The position numbers were made by a program, and so were the translations under genes. A DNA stretch of 64,000 nucleotides from Proteus terrae subsp. cibarius (GTDB lineage: Bacteria; Pseudomonadota; Gammaproteobacteria; Enterobacterales; Enterobacteriaceae): positions 3,162,001 to 3,226,000 of the forward strand of contig NZ_CP047349.1 in NCBI RefSeq assembly GCF_011045835.1, in the 5' to 3' direction. The notes beneath the pieces are model-generated. The model saw only the letters and a list, made by a program, of their open reading frames with translations, made no database searches and was not told the origin of the DNA. Each line of letters begins with the position of its first letter. Position 1 is the first letter of the stretch. Positions 53,896-63,973 of this stretch are shown here, in pieces.

Positions 53896-55644
53896 TTAGA
53901 TTTTCGCAGCCTTTTTTGAGCTCAGATTTTGACTCATTTCAGTTAAAATCTTCATAAAATTATCAATATGTGTACGTTCAGTATTTGGATTCATAAATAC
54001 TGCTTTTTCACCCGGAAGATAAACATAACGGTTATTTTTCGCATATTTCGAGCAAGCAATAGAATCCACCCAGTTAGTAAACAATCCTTCTCTACCACGC
54101 TGTAAGAAAAGTTTTCTATGCCATTGTGTGTTATGAACCATAAAGTCATACGCTTCTTTATCAGTAGAACATGTCAGTTCTAAATCAAAAGCAACATTAG
54201 GATCTTTGACTAAATTAGGATCATACAATTTAAAACCAACACTTGGCCCTTGGTTTTGCGGAACGATAACTTTTGCGTTACCCATCTCTAATAGTTGGTG
54301 GCGCATGTAGTTCGCGTTTTGCAGGCAGTGAGCAATAATGGTTTGGTAACCTTCAATCCCCATATAGTGCATTGCCGAATAAGCGCCAAAAATACCCACA
54401 CCACTACGTGTACATTCAACAGTAGATTGTAAGTGAGTCTGCCCTTCTAACTCATGCTCAAAATAGGTGAAGTTTTCAGGATCATTTTCCAATGCCACGA
54501 AGTCATTACCGTTTTTCACCAGCACTAAACTTGAGGTGTAAGGCACATAACCCCATTTGTGGAAGTCGATAGTGATAGAGTCGGCATATTTTAGATGTTT
54601 AAATTTCTCAACATTCTGGCGTAAACCTTCTAAAGTGACATCGTTAATTGCCAGTGGATTACTGCTAAAGTCATATTCTAAGAAGAAGATAATCGGCCAA
54701 CCCACTGCGGCATCTACGTGTACATGTGGCTTAACAGGGATCTCGAATTCTTCACATAAACGGTCACGTAACTCACAAACACCTTTCACATCATCTACAC
54801 CAAAAGTATCTGTTGTTCCGGTGGTTAACATGATCGTTGGCACTTTGCACTTAACAGTAAAGCACGCTCTTAGTTCACGTTCTAAGTGTTCTAAATTAAT
54901 GGTGTTATCTTCAGAGACCTTAATACGGATGGTTTTGTTATCAACATCAACACCTAACAGTGCAAGGTTAGTCATATTTGAGTAGTGACCACCTTGAGAG
55001 TTAATGATGCGATAATCTTGATCTGCTGCCATACCTAAATGTTTAGAATTAGGCATAGATTTGCGTAAACCAAATAGATAACCATATAAGTTACACATGG
55101 TGCCACCTTGAGTGAACACACCAGATGCAACTTCAGGATCGTAACCAACCAATTTAGCGACTTTTTTAATCGTCACTTTTTCTAACGCATCAGCGACACC
55201 TGAATATTCACAATACACCATGTTAGGGTTGCCCATTAACCCTAAGATTGAACCATAAACACCCGGATCACTCGGCATTGCAATAACGTTTTCAACCGCT
55301 AATGGATTTTCCCAGTTTTTACACAGTGTCGAAACTAGCATCAGTAGTTCATTAGGATCGTTTTCTGGGTAATTAATATTTTGTTGGATTTGCGTATCCG
55401 CCATTAAACGATCGAATAGCTGTTGCCCATTTGAGTAACGCTGTAATTGGTCATTATCGTTAGTTGTTGTTTTTCTAAACTGTGTAATCGATTGGATTGT
55501 TTTATCCTGAAATATCGGCCAATACTTCGGATCTCGGCTGAAAAAGTGAGCAATAACGTCGTGGTATTTCTTCTCAAATTCCACATTCAGAATGTTAGCA
55601 GAAGATAGACCTAATAAATCTTGATTTTTCACTATATTCTCCAA
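53896..55644 (-). CDS. PLP-dependent aromatic amino acid decarboxylase (group II)
   Basis: A 582-residue group II decarboxylase. The PLP lysine lies in SITIDFHKWGYVPYTSS (about residue 362), with HVDAAVGWP before it for cofactor binding and GTTDTFGVDDV in the middle. Group II members act on tyrosine, DOPA, phenylalanine, tryptophan or glutamate. The length and FTQGGTMCNLYGYLFGLR pattern are closer to bacterial tyrosine/phenylalanine decarboxylases than to GadA. Products would be amines such as tyramine or phenylethylamine. No dedicated antiporter gene adjoins it. A full CRP box lies about 195 bases upstream. Confidence 0.85.
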   Translation of the reverse strand: MENIVKNQDLLGLSSANILNVEFEKKYHDVIAHFFSRDPKYWPIFQDKTIQSITQFRKTTTNDNDQLQRYSNGQQLFDRLMADTQIQQNINYPENDPNELLMLVSTLCKNWENPLAVENVIAMPSDPGVYGSILGLMGNPNMVYCEYSGVADALEKVTIKKVAKLVGYDPEVASGVFTQGGTMCNLYGYLFGLRKSMPNSKHLGMAADQDYRIINSQGGHYSNMTNLALLGVDVDNKTIRIKVSEDNTINLEHLERELRACFTVKCKVPTIMLTTGTTDTFGVDDVKGVCELRDRLCEEFEIPVKPHVHVDAAVGWPIIFFLEYDFSSNPLAINDVTLEGLRQNVEKFKHLKYADSITIDFHKWGYVPYTSSLVLVKNGNDFVALENDPENFTYFEHELEGQTHLQSTVECTRSGVGIFGAYSAMHYMGIEGYQTIIAHCLQNANYMRHQLLEMGNAKVIVPQNQGPSVGFKLYDPNLVKDPNVAFDLELTCSTDKEAYDFMVHNTQWHRKLFLQRGREGLFTNWVDSIACSKYAKNNRYVYLPGEKAVFMNPNTERTHIDNFMKILTEMSQNLSSKKAAKI

Positions 55645-56325
55645 ATAGAAACCGACAAAAATTTAAATTGATTGCATAGCAATACTATACATTTTCTAAT
55701 TAAATTAGTTAGTGCTTCATGTGATCACATTAGCTCTGCTTGCAACCACATAAAACAAAATATTTTATTTAATATCAATACAATAGAAATCTTCGGAAAG
55801 TTAAATTTACAGATGTTATTATTTCATTTATATGCTTATGTGACTGACATCACAGTGAAAATAAAGCTATAAACAAAAATAATCACCTGCAATACTATTA
55901 ACTATTTGAAATATAATCAAAACATAACAATCACATGCTAACCAACTGATATTGCTGAATTCTCAATTTAATTAATTGAATTAATCTGTTATTTCCACAA
56001 TTGGTACAGCAAAAATTACATTTAATTTAATTACAACGAACAAAATCAAACGAAAACACTACTATATTTTTCATAGCTAGCAAATTAATTCCAATTTTAA
56101 CCAAAATTAGGTACAAAATATGGGTTAAGACTAAGTTCATAGATAGCGTTCAATGAAAATATAAACAAAGAAATTATCACAGTTGATTATTCTGGTAATA
56201 ACACAAATATTGGTTAAAATGAAAATTAGTAACCTAACTAAATAATCAGAATATTTACTCTACATATTTTGTGTTCTTTGCCGATACTTAAAGTAATAGA
56301 GTAGGTAATTAACGGAGAACACAAT
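55645..56325. other. AT-rich gene-free region
   Basis: About 680 bases with no convincing gene. A 66-codon frame at 55672-55872 has no ribosome site and a non-protein-like composition. It holds the decarboxylase promoter, the CRP box at 55839 and the promoter of the secreted protein at 56326. Confidence 0.6.
55839..55854. promoter_or_regulatory. CRP-binding site
   Basis: TGTGA-CTGACA-TCACA matches the CRP consensus at all ten conserved bases. It lies 195 bases from the decarboxylase start and 472 from the secreted protein start. Confidence 0.7.
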
Positions 56326-56775
56326 ATGAAAGCACATATCGCTGTTGCTGCTGTATTCGTATTATTATCCGCAAGTGTCCATGCTGAAAAATTTACCTGC
56401 CAACTTGAAAATGGTAAGTATGTCAGCGTGTTCGTTGAACATGGAAAACCTCCTGTTTATCGTTATGGCACACTTGCTAAAACAGAGATAACACTACCAG
56501 TACCTCAACAACCTAATAATAATGTCTTTTATGGGCATCAGATGTTTGTTGCAGGGGCATCGACCTATGTTCGTTTTAAGAATGGAAACTATAGCTACGT
56601 CGTTTATGACGGCGAAGGGAGAGGTTGGAATTTTAATGGTATTATTGTTTATAAAGACAATAACATTATCAGTAAGAAAGAGTGTAAAGAGCCGTTATCA
56701 CCAAGTTTGGATAATATCAAAAATTATGCCATCAAAATGGATCCTTACTTAGAAACGTATATTTATGCTCCTTAG
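56326..56775 (+). CDS. Small secreted protein of unknown function
   Basis: A 149-residue protein with a clear signal peptide (cut after ASVHA). The mature part begins EKFTCQLENGKYVSV, with a second Cys in SKKECKEPL probably forming a disulphide. Strand-rich segments (YVRFKNGNYSYVVYDGEGRG) suggest a small beta domain, loosely like periplasmic lysozyme-inhibitor folds, though that is only an impression. GGAG precedes the ATG. It is monocistronic. Confidence 0.7.
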   Translation: MKAHIAVAAVFVLLSASVHAEKFTCQLENGKYVSVFVEHGKPPVYRYGTLAKTEITLPVPQQPNNNVFYGHQMFVAGASTYVRFKNGNYSYVVYDGEGRGWNFNGIIVYKDNNIISKKECKEPLSPSLDNIKNYAIKMDPYLETYIYAP

Positions 56776-56800
56776 TTTCTAACTTTATTAATTAGACATA

Positions 56801-56830
56801 AAAAAACCCAATTTAAAAATTGGGTTTTTT
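56801..56830. terminator. Bidirectional terminator
   Basis: A perfect 14-bp stem (56801-56814 with 56817-56830) whose ends are A6 and T6. It serves both the secreted protein gene and the leftward deo operon. Confidence 0.95.
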
Positions 56831-56858
56831 ACTATTTTTAAGCAACAAAATGTATTGA

Positions 56859-57575
56859 TTAGTCTTCTAGTAGCAGAACAGATTCTAATGCAATTTCAAT
56901 CATTTCATTAAAGGTAGTTTGACGCTCTTCTGCTGTGGTCTGTGTACCTTTTTTGATGTGGTCAGATACAGTACAGATAGTCAGTGCTTTTGCGCCGTAT
57001 TCAGCTGCAACACCGTAGATACCTGCTGCTTCCATTTCAACACCTAGGATGCCGTATTTTTCCATTACATCAAACATTTCTGGATCTGGTGAGTAGAACA
57101 GATCAGCAGAGAAGATATTACCAACGCGAACTTTAATATCTTTCGCTTTTGCAGCATCAACAGCATTTTGAACTAATTGGTAATCAGCGATGGCAGCAAA
57201 GTCTTGGTCTTTGAAACGCAGACGGTTAACTTTAGAGTCAGTACATGCGCCCATACCGATAACAACATCACGCAGTTCAACATCTGGTAATACTGCACCA
57301 CATGAACCAACACGGATGATAACTTTCACGCCGAAATCTGTAATTAATTCTTTTGCGTAAATTGAGCAGGAAGGAATACCCATACCGTGGCCCATTACAG
57401 AAACTTTACGGCCTTTATACGTACCTGTAAAACCTAACATACCACGAACATTATTTACCTGACGCACGTCTTGTAAAAAAGTTTCAGCGATGTATTTAGC
57501 ACGAAGCGGGTCGCCCGGCATTAAAACGACATCAGCAAAATCGCCCATTTCTGCGTTAATATGAGGGGTAGCCAT
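56859..57575 (-). CDS. deoD: Purine nucleoside phosphorylase DeoD
   Basis: A 238-residue hexameric purine nucleoside phosphorylase. Phosphate site: [14 protein letters not shown] and RVGSCGAV. Purine site: [10 protein letters not shown], with the catalytic Asp at 205 here (204 in mature E. coli numbering). It splits purine (deoxy)nucleosides to base and (deoxy)ribose-1-phosphate. It is the last gene of deoCABD, 77 bases after deoB. Confidence 0.97.
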   Translation of the reverse strand: MATPHINAEMGDFADVVLMPGDPLRAKYIAETFLQDVRQVNNVRGMLGFTGTYKGRKVSVMGHGMGIPSCSIYAKELITDFGVKVIIRVGSCGAVLPDVELRDVVIGMGACTDSKVNRLRFKDQDFAAIADYQLVQNAVDAAKAKDIKVRVGNIFSADLFYSPDPEMFDVMEKYGILGVEMEAAGIYGVAAEYGAKALTICTVSDHIKKGTQTTAEERQTTFNEMIEIALESVLLLED

Positions 57576-57652
57576 AATTCTTCCTTTTAATTGATCTTTT
57601 TACTATTTAAATATAATTCGGTAGGCATATTGCTATACCTACCGAAGTAAAA

Positions 57653-58879
57653 TTAAAACATTGCTTTACCGTAATCGACTGGAGACAAACCGAAGTATTT
57701 AACAACAGTTTGGCCGATATCAGCAAAGGTTTCACGGTGACCTAATGAACCTGGTTTAACTTTTGGACCATAAACAAGAACAGGGATGTGCTCGCGAGTA
57801 TGATCAGAACCAGGCCAAGTTGGGTCACAACCGTGGTCTGCTGTTAAGATAAGAATGTCATCTTCTTTTACCAGTTCCATTAATTCTGGTAAACGACGGT
57901 CGAATAACTCAAGAGCTTCACCGTAACCCACAGCATCACGACGGTGGCCGTAAGAAGAGTCAAAGTCAACAAAGTTGGTGAATACAATTGTGTTGTCGCC
58001 CGCAAGTTTCATTTCTTCGAGTGTCGCATCAAACAGAGCATTAATACCCGTTGCTTTCACTTTTTTAGTGATACCTACATTTGCGTAGATGTCAGCAATT
58101 TTACCGATAGAAACAACGTGGCCTTGTTTTTCATCAACCAGTTTTTTCAACATAGTTGGTGCTGGTGGCTCAACCGCTAAATCATGACGGTTACCTGTAC
58201 GAGCGAAGTTACCCGGTTTATCACCGATAAATGGACGCGCAATAACACGACCAATGTTGTAATCGCCTTTGTTTAGTTCATCACGAGCAATTTCACACAG
58301 CTCATATAATTCATCTAAACCGTAAGTTTCTTCATGACATGCAATTTGGAATACGGAGTCAGCAGAGGTATAGAAAATCGGCTTACCAGTTTTCATATGC
58401 TCTTCACCCAGTTCATCCAAAATCACTGTACCAGATGCGTGGCAGTTACCTAAATAACCCGGTAATTTTGCACGTTTAACGATATTTTCTAACAGTTCTT
58501 GCGGGAATGAATTTTTCAGATCTTTGAAGTATCCCCAATCAAACAGAACAGGAACACCTGCGATTTCCCAGTGGCCTGACGGAGTATCTTTACCAGAAGA
58601 GATTTCACTCGCGTAGCCATAAGCTCCGATAATATCTGCGTCTTTATCTAAACCAATAGGAAATTTACCTGTTGATTCTTCCGCAGCTTTACCTAAACCT
58701 AAACGGCAAAGATTAGGTAAATGAAGAGGACCTTTACGACCTTCTCTATCTGCTTTACCATCAGCAAACGCTTGTGCGATATGCCCTAAAGTGTCTGAAC
58801 CTTGGTCACCGAATTTCTCCGCATCACCGGCAGCACCGATACCGAAGGAATCTAATACCATGATATGTACACGTTTCAT
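57653..58879 (-). CDS. deoB: Phosphopentomutase DeoB
   Basis: A 408-residue alkaline-phosphatase-superfamily mutase interconverting (deoxy)ribose-1-phosphate and -5-phosphate. Metal sites are in [22 protein letters not shown] (phospho-acceptor Thr) and [20 protein letters not shown]. The start at 58879 ([13 protein letters not shown]) has GGAGAGAG upstream and gives the E. coli length; the frame runs 15 codons further upstream without family similarity. It sits between deoA and deoD. Confidence 0.97.
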   Translation of the reverse strand: MKRVHIMVLDSFGIGAAGDAEKFGDQGSDTLGHIAQAFADGKADREGRKGPLHLPNLCRLGLGKAAEESTGKFPIGLDKDADIIGAYGYASEISSGKDTPSGHWEIAGVPVLFDWGYFKDLKNSFPQELLENIVKRAKLPGYLGNCHASGTVILDELGEEHMKTGKPIFYTSADSVFQIACHEETYGLDELYELCEIARDELNKGDYNIGRVIARPFIGDKPGNFARTGNRHDLAVEPPAPTMLKKLVDEKQGHVVSIGKIADIYANVGITKKVKATGINALFDATLEEMKLAGDNTIVFTNFVDFDSSYGHRRDAVGYGEALELFDRRLPELMELVKEDDILILTADHGCDPTWPGSDHTREHIPVLVYGPKVKPGSLGHRETFADIGQTVVKYFGLSPVDYGKAMF

Positions 58880-58945
58880 AATTCTCTCTCCTGTGTCATT
58901 CTCCGTAGACCACGGATATGTCACTTATAAATCGTAATTGAGTTC

Positions 58946-60268
58946 TTATTCGCTGATTTGGCGGTACACCATTGGTGAAGCTTCGCGTTTGCTGTCACCA
59001 ATTACCATCGCTTTACGGACTTCAGCCGCAGCTTCTTGCCATGATTTTTCACTGTTAGCATGGATCATCGCTAAAGGTGTATCTGTATTGATTTCAGCAC
59101 CAAGCGCTACGATATCGCTTAAGCCAACACTATAATCAATAGTATCAGTTGCTTTACGACGACCACCGCCTAATGTCACAACTGACATACCTAATGCACG
59201 CGTATCCATTTCAGTGATAAATCCTGCTTTCTCAGCGAATACAGGTTTACTTAATACCGCAGTTGGCAGGTATTTATTGTAGTTTTCAACAAAATCAGAT
59301 GGGCCTTTCTGTGCTGCAACCATACGGCCAAAGACTTCTGCCGCTTTACCGTTGTCCAACACATCTTGCAGTTTTTGACGAGCTTGTTGACGATCATCCG
59401 CTAAACGGCCTGATACTAACATTTCAACACACAGCGCCATAGTGACTTCAAATAGACGTGGATTACGATATTCACCTGTTAAGAATTGAACAGCTTCACG
59501 TACTTCAACCGCATTACCTGCGCTAGAAGCTAATACTTCATTCATATCCGTTAACAGTGCCGTAGTTTGACAGCCTGCGCCATTTGCTACTTGAACAATT
59601 GACTCAGCCAGCTCTTCAGATTTCTGATAAGTCGGCATAAAGGCACCCGAGCCCACTTTAACGTCCATCACTAATGCATCTAAGCCTTCAGCTAATTTTT
59701 TACCTAAAATAGATGCAGTGATAAGCGGGATTGAATCAACTGTAGCAGTAATATCACGGGTAGCATAAAAGCGTTTGTCAGCAGGTGCTAATGAATTAGT
59801 CTGTCCGATAATGGCAACACCGACATTGCGAATAATGTCGCGGAATTTCTCATCATCAGGGAAAATATCAAAGCCCGGAATTGCTTCAAGCTTATCTAAT
59901 GTTCCACCTGTGTGGCCTAATCCACGACCAGAGATCATAGGAACATAACCACCACAAGCCGCAACCATTGGCCCTAACATCAGTGAAGTTACATCACCCA
60001 CACCACCAGTTGAGTGTTTATCAACGATTGGGCCGTTTAAATTTAGGCTTTTCCAGTTCAGAACTGTACCGGAATCACGCATAGCTAATGTCAAAGCAAC
60101 ACGCTCTGGCATTGTCATATCGTGGAAATAAATAGTCATTGCTAATGCAGCAATTTGACCTTCAGAAACAGTATTATCTCTGACGCCATTAATGAAAAAA
60201 CGAATTTCTTCCTCAGTTAAAGGATGACCATCACGCTTTTTACGAATAATCTCTTGGGCAAGAAACAC
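58946..60268 (-). CDS. deoA: Thymidine phosphorylase DeoA
   Basis: A 440-residue pyrimidine nucleoside phosphorylase, exactly the E. coli length. The family signature is [16 protein letters not shown] and the phosphate loop [14 protein letters not shown]. It splits thymidine and deoxyuridine to base and deoxyribose-1-phosphate. A strong GGAGG site precedes its ATG, and a 70-base gap separates it from deoC. Confidence 0.97.
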   Translation of the reverse strand: MFLAQEIIRKKRDGHPLTEEEIRFFINGVRDNTVSEGQIAALAMTIYFHDMTMPERVALTLAMRDSGTVLNWKSLNLNGPIVDKHSTGGVGDVTSLMLGPMVAACGGYVPMISGRGLGHTGGTLDKLEAIPGFDIFPDDEKFRDIIRNVGVAIIGQTNSLAPADKRFYATRDITATVDSIPLITASILGKKLAEGLDALVMDVKVGSGAFMPTYQKSEELAESIVQVANGAGCQTTALLTDMNEVLASSAGNAVEVREAVQFLTGEYRNPRLFEVTMALCVEMLVSGRLADDRQQARQKLQDVLDNGKAAEVFGRMVAAQKGPSDFVENYNKYLPTAVLSKPVFAEKAGFITEMDTRALGMSVVTLGGGRRKATDTIDYSVGLSDIVALGAEINTDTPLAMIHANSEKSWQEAAAEVRKAMVIGDSKREASPMVYRQISE

Positions 60269-60338
60269 TGCAACCTCCTGGTTTTATAGCATTGGTAACG
60301 CCCACAATAATGAAGAGTGGGCGTATTTCACGAATGGA

Positions 60339-61118
60339 TTAGTAACCACTAGACGATTTTTGTTCGCCATGACCTAAAGTGGCTAATAAATTACCTAACA
60401 GGCTTGACGCGCCAAAACGGAAGTGACGGGCATCAACCCAGTTGTCACCCATAATGCGGTTAGCTAATGCAAGGTATTGAGCAGCTTCTTCAGCGGTACG
60501 TACACCACCCGCTGGTTTGAAACCAACTTCTTTGCCAACACCCATATCGTGGATCACTTGGATCATTAACTCAGCGCTTTCCAGTGTTGCATTTACAGGT
60601 ACTTTACCTGTGGAAGTTTTAATAAAGTCAGCACCTGCTTTGATTGAAATTTCAGATGCTTTACGGATAAGTGCAGGATCTTTCAGCTCACCCGTTTCAA
60701 TAATTACTTTCAGTAAAGAACCTGCCTCTGCACAAGCTTCTTTACATGCTTTAACGATATCAAAACCGATTTGCTCGTTACCTGCCATAAATGCACGGTA
60801 AGGGAAAACTACGTCAACCTCATCTGCGCCATAAGCTAATGCCGCGTTGGTTTCTGCTAATGCGATATCTAAATCATCATTACCATGAGGGAAGTTAGTT
60901 ACGGTTGCAATTCGAACGTCTGGAGTACCCTGTTCGCGTAACACTTTACGTGCTAATGGAATAAAACGTGGGTAGATACAAATAGCGGCTGTATTGCCTT
61001 CTGGGCTTTTAGCCTGATGACATAATGCAGTCACTTTTGCATCAGTGTCGTCATCATTTAATGTAGTTAAATCCATCAAAGACAGCGCAAGGCGCGCTGC
61101 AGCGGTTAAATCTGTCAT
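60339..61118 (-). CDS. deoC: Deoxyribose-phosphate aldolase DeoC
   Basis: A 259-residue class I aldolase, exactly the E. coli length. Lys167 (DFIKTSTGK) forms the Schiff base, helped by Lys201 (VGFKPAGGV) and Asp102. It cleaves deoxyribose-5-phosphate to glyceraldehyde-3-phosphate and acetaldehyde. The ATG at 61118 has GGAGAG upstream; four further in-frame codons exist upstream but overlap that site. It is first gene of the operon. Confidence 0.97.
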   Translation of the reverse strand: MTDLTAAARLALSLMDLTTLNDDDTDAKVTALCHQAKSPEGNTAAICIYPRFIPLARKVLREQGTPDVRIATVTNFPHGNDDLDIALAETNAALAYGADEVDVVFPYRAFMAGNEQIGFDIVKACKEACAEAGSLLKVIIETGELKDPALIRKASEISIKAGADFIKTSTGKVPVNATLESAELMIQVIHDMGVGKEVGFKPAGGVRTAEEAAQYLALANRIMGDNWVDARHFRFGASSLLGNLLATLGHGEQKSSSGY

Positions 61119-61311
61119 AAAACTCTCCAACGATGTTTCTCAAGCCCTTTTGGGCGTACGCTTAAGGTTAGCGATTAATTTGTTGGCGAGCGGACTTGGT
61201 TCCTTGAAGATGTTGCTGTAACTTGCGCTACAACGACAGCTGAGCTCCCTCTCACCGCGCTATGCTCACTTCGGCGACCCGTCATTGAGCCTTCGCCATT
61301 CCATGAAGTTT
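61119..61311 (-). other. GC-rich structured 5' leader of the deo operon
   Basis: The stretch between the predicted promoter and deoC is markedly richer in G and C than the flanking DNA. It can form hairpins, for example 61212-61220 with 61229-61237 (one mismatch, one wobble pair). It has no convincing ORF. It would be transcribed as the mRNA leader, and could be a regulatory RNA structure or an inserted repeat. Confidence 0.55.
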
Positions 61312-61317
61312 CAGCAC

Positions 61318-61323
61318 ATCTTA
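61318..61323 (-). promoter_or_regulatory. Probable deoP2 -10 element
   Basis: TAAGAT on the minus strand, placed so that the nearer CRP box would be centred roughly 41-47 bases before the transcription start, as in E. coli deoP2. The exact start site is inferred. Confidence 0.5.
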
Positions 61324-61349
61324 TTTGAACACGCTAAGGAACAATTAGA

Positions 61350-61365
61350 TGTGCTTTACGTCACA
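61350..61365. promoter_or_regulatory. CRP site 1 of deoP2
   Basis: TGTGC-TTTACG-TCACA, nine of ten conserved bases. It is the promoter-proximal CRP box. Confidence 0.8.
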
Positions 61366-61372
61366 CTAATCA

Positions 61373-61388
61373 AATGCAACTTGCAAAC
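61373..61388. promoter_or_regulatory. cytR box: CytR operator of deoP2
   Basis: AATGCAAC is the exact complement of the CytR octamer GTTGCATT, followed at once by TTGCAAAC. It lies between the two CRP boxes, where CytR binds cooperatively with CRP in E. coli. Confidence 0.75.
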
Positions 61389-61401
61389 AATGACATAAAA
61401 A

Positions 61402-61417
61402 TGTGACAAATATCACG
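61402..61417. promoter_or_regulatory. CRP site 2 of deoP2
   Basis: TGTGA-CAAATA-TCACG, nine of ten conserved bases. Its centre is 52 bp from CRP site 1. Confidence 0.8.
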
Positions 61418-61587
61418 TTTAGGTCATTTTCTGGTTTAATGTTACTCGAATAGCGCCTTTAAGTCGTCTTTATAACGCAAAAAAAAGCGTGATCAATATA
61501 AAATGATATTGCTATTGGCCCTACTCAATACAAATTGCGAAATATCTCACACAATAAAAATAGTTAACATTACAACAGAAAACAAAC

Positions 61588-61622
61588 ATAAAAGAGCAGA
61601 TAGGTAAAACCCATCTGCTCTT
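61588..61622 (-). terminator. Terminator of the nupC-family gene
   Basis: A 10-bp perfect stem (61592-61601 with 61613-61622). On the minus strand it is followed by TTTATGTTTG. Confidence 0.8.
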
Positions 61623-61637
61623 CACAATAAAAATCAA

Positions 61638-62939
61638 TTAAGCAGCAACCACTGCCATTGCTGTTAATGCAAAGAAGAAACCTGCAATTGTTGCACTCAT
61701 TAAGTTAGAGAGTGTACCAGCAAGTACGGCCTTCATTCCTAAACGCGCCACATCTTTGCGACGGTTAGGCGCCATTCCACCTAAACCACCTAACAGTACG
61801 GCAACAGAAGAGAGGTTAGCAAAACCACACAATGCAAAGGAGATGATTATCTTCGTTTGCTCTGATAGCACCATAAGTCCAGAACCTGCAACTAATGCAT
61901 CTTCTTGTAGATATTTACTAAACTCAGAGTAAGCATAGAACTCATTAATAACAATTTTTTGTCCAATAAATGAGCCTGCAATAGTTGCTTCACTCCAAGG
62001 TACCCCGATAAGGAAAGCAATTGGTGCGAAGATCCAACCTAACACTAATTCTAATGAGAAATTCTCATAACCAAACCAGCCACCAATACCGCCAAGAATA
62101 CCATTAACTAATGCAATCAATGCAACGAAAGCAAGTAACATGGCACCGACGTTCAGAGCAAGCTGTAAGCCTGAAGAGGCACCCGCTGCGGCAGCATCAA
62201 TAATATTGGCAGGTTTCTCATCATCTGCCATTTTATCAAGTGCATCTTTTTGATCATCAGGTGTTTCTGTTTCAGGGATCAATAATTTAGCAAAGAGTAA
62301 ACCACCAGGAGCGGCCATAAAGGATGCAGTGATCAAATACTCTAACGGTACGCCCATGCTGGCGTATCCAGCAAGCACAGAACCTGCAACAGAGGCTAAA
62401 CCACCACACATAACAGCAAAGAGCTCTGAGGTTGTCATTCTTGCAATATAAGGGCGAACAACCAGCGGGGCTTCTGTTTGCCCAACAAAGATATTAGCTG
62501 TTGCAGACATCGATTCTGTTCGTGATGTGCCTAATACTTTCTGTAAGCCACCACCAAGAATTTTAATCACAATTTGCATGATACCGAGGTAATACAGCAC
62601 AGCAATTAGTGAAGAGAAGAATACGATAACAGGCAGCACGCGTAGGGCAAAAACGAAACCACCACCACCAAACAACTCAAACATTTTGTCTGATACTAGG
62701 CCGGCAAACAGAAAACTCATTCCATTTTCACCGTAATCAATGACATTTTTAACACCATCAGAAATAGCCATTAATACTTTACGACCACCATCTGAATAAA
62801 GTACAAATGCGCCTAAGCCAATCTGAATAAGGAATGCGCCACCAACTGTACGTAATCTAATTGCACGTCGATTGCTGGAAAACAGAATGGCTATCAATAT
62901 TAATGTTGCCATTCCGACCAAGCTCATAATGAGTTGCAT
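61638..62939 (-). CDS. Concentrative nucleoside transporter, NupC/NupX family
   Basis: A 433-residue CNT-family symporter with gate, core and tail segments: GFVFALRVLPVIVFFSSL, NIFVGQTEAPLVVRPY (substrate site), and KIVINEFYAYSEF. It imports nucleosides with sodium or protons. The ATG at 62939 is preferred, with AGGG upstream; an in-frame GTG would add six residues. It is closer in pattern to E. coli NupX (YeiJ) than to NupC. Its place beside deo genes and a CRP-like box fits nucleoside salvage control. Confidence 0.88.
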   Translation of the reverse strand: MQLIMSLVGMATLILIAILFSSNRRAIRLRTVGGAFLIQIGLGAFVLYSDGGRKVLMAISDGVKNVIDYGENGMSFLFAGLVSDKMFELFGGGGFVFALRVLPVIVFFSSLIAVLYYLGIMQIVIKILGGGLQKVLGTSRTESMSATANIFVGQTEAPLVVRPYIARMTTSELFAVMCGGLASVAGSVLAGYASMGVPLEYLITASFMAAPGGLLFAKLLIPETETPDDQKDALDKMADDEKPANIIDAAAAGASSGLQLALNVGAMLLAFVALIALVNGILGGIGGWFGYENFSLELVLGWIFAPIAFLIGVPWSEATIAGSFIGQKIVINEFYAYSEFSKYLQEDALVAGSGLMVLSEQTKIIISFALCGFANLSSVAVLLGGLGGMAPNRRKDVARLGMKAVLAGTLSNLMSATIAGFFFALTAMAVVAA

Positions 62940-63099
62940 TGAAGGATCCCTGTTCACATAAAAATTTAATGGATTATCAATAACGCTCTAACCAGAGCTT
63001 ATTGACTCTTTTTGCCGGATAATTATACCTAGTCTAAGAAAAGAACCCTCAATACCCATCACAAATAGAGTCTGAAAAAAGTAACACAAAAGTCATAAA

Positions 63100-63115
63100 T
63101 GAGAAGTAGATCACA
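63100..63115. promoter_or_regulatory. CRP-like site upstream of nupC-family gene
   Basis: TGAGA-AGTAGA-TCACA, nine of ten conserved bases, about 160 bases before the transporter start. Confidence 0.55.
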
Positions 63116-63190
63116 CAAAAAAGAAAATTGCATTGTTGAACAGGCTAGGGAGTTTTTAACCTTTAGATAAACCGCATTTTCATTCAAGCG

Positions 63191-63973
63191 CTAGGTAATA
63201 TTGTTGAGCCCAAATAATTGTAGGCTATTGAGATAGAGTTGCTCTGCGATCGCCTCTGGTGATCCTTGACGCAGCTCACAGAGTTGGGAAAAAACGTTCT
63301 GAATACGTTCTGGGCGATTAGGTTTACCTTGAAAACCACTTACAGGCATATCAGGAGCATCTGTTTCTAATAACAGATATTCTAGTGGTAACGAGGCAAT
63401 TGCACGGCGAGTTTTTTGTGCTCGCTCATAAGTAATGGTTCCACCAACACCAATAAAATAGCCTTGCTGAATAAACTTTTCTGCCTGTTGCAGACTTCCT
63501 GCAAAACCATGAATAACCCCTTTGCGAGGCACATCATAACGGCGTAAAAGTGCACTTAGCTTATCGTGGGTTTTACGTGAATGTAGGATCACAGGTAAAT
63601 CGAATTTAATCGCTAATTTAAGCTGTGCAATTAAAAATGCCTCTTGCTTCTCTGACTGGGGATTTTCCATATAATCATCAAGCCCAATTTCGCCGATAGC
63701 AACACAACGAGAAGTCGTTTTTAATTTTTGTTCCAATTCCAAAAGATGCTGTTCAGTATGCTCATTGATATATAAAGGGTGTAATCCCAATGCACAATAT
63801 AATTGATGGTGATGGTTAGCGAGCTCTGCAACAACATCTAAATTCCAACGTGCAACGGCGGGAATAATGATTTTTTCAACATGAGCCTGACGCGCTAGTG
63901 ACAAACTGTTAGCAATATCATCATAAAAAACCGGAAAATCAAAATGGCAGTGGGTATCAATAAATTTATTCAT
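63191..63973 (-). CDS. yjjV: TatD family metal-dependent hydrolase YjjV
   Basis: A 260-residue TatD-type TIM-barrel hydrolase. Metal ligands are in FIDTHCHFDFP (HxH), AIGEIGLDDY (Glu), VILHSRK (His), GVIHGFAGS (His) and LLETDAPDMP (Asp). TatD proteins are metal-dependent phosphoesterases or nucleases; the substrate of YjjV is not established. In E. coli yjjV lies just upstream of deoC, so its place near nupC and deo here is a conserved neighbourhood. Confidence 0.9.
   Translation of the reverse strand: MNKFIDTHCHFDFPVFYDDIANSLSLARQAHVEKIIIPAVARWNLDVVAELANHHHQLYCALGLHPLYINEHTEQHLLELEQKLKTTSRCVAIGEIGLDDYMENPQSEKQEAFLIAQLKLAIKFDLPVILHSRKTHDKLSALLRRYDVPRKGVIHGFAGSLQQAEKFIQQGYFIGVGGTITYERAQKTRRAIASLPLEYLLLETDAPDMPVSGFQGKPNRPERIQNVFSQLCELRQGSPEAIAEQLYLNSLQLFGLNNIT

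Noticed and set aside
55672..55872. 66-codon ORF in the decarboxylase upstream region
   Set aside because: No ribosome site, AT-driven composition rich in Ile, Leu, Asn and His, and it spans the CRP box.
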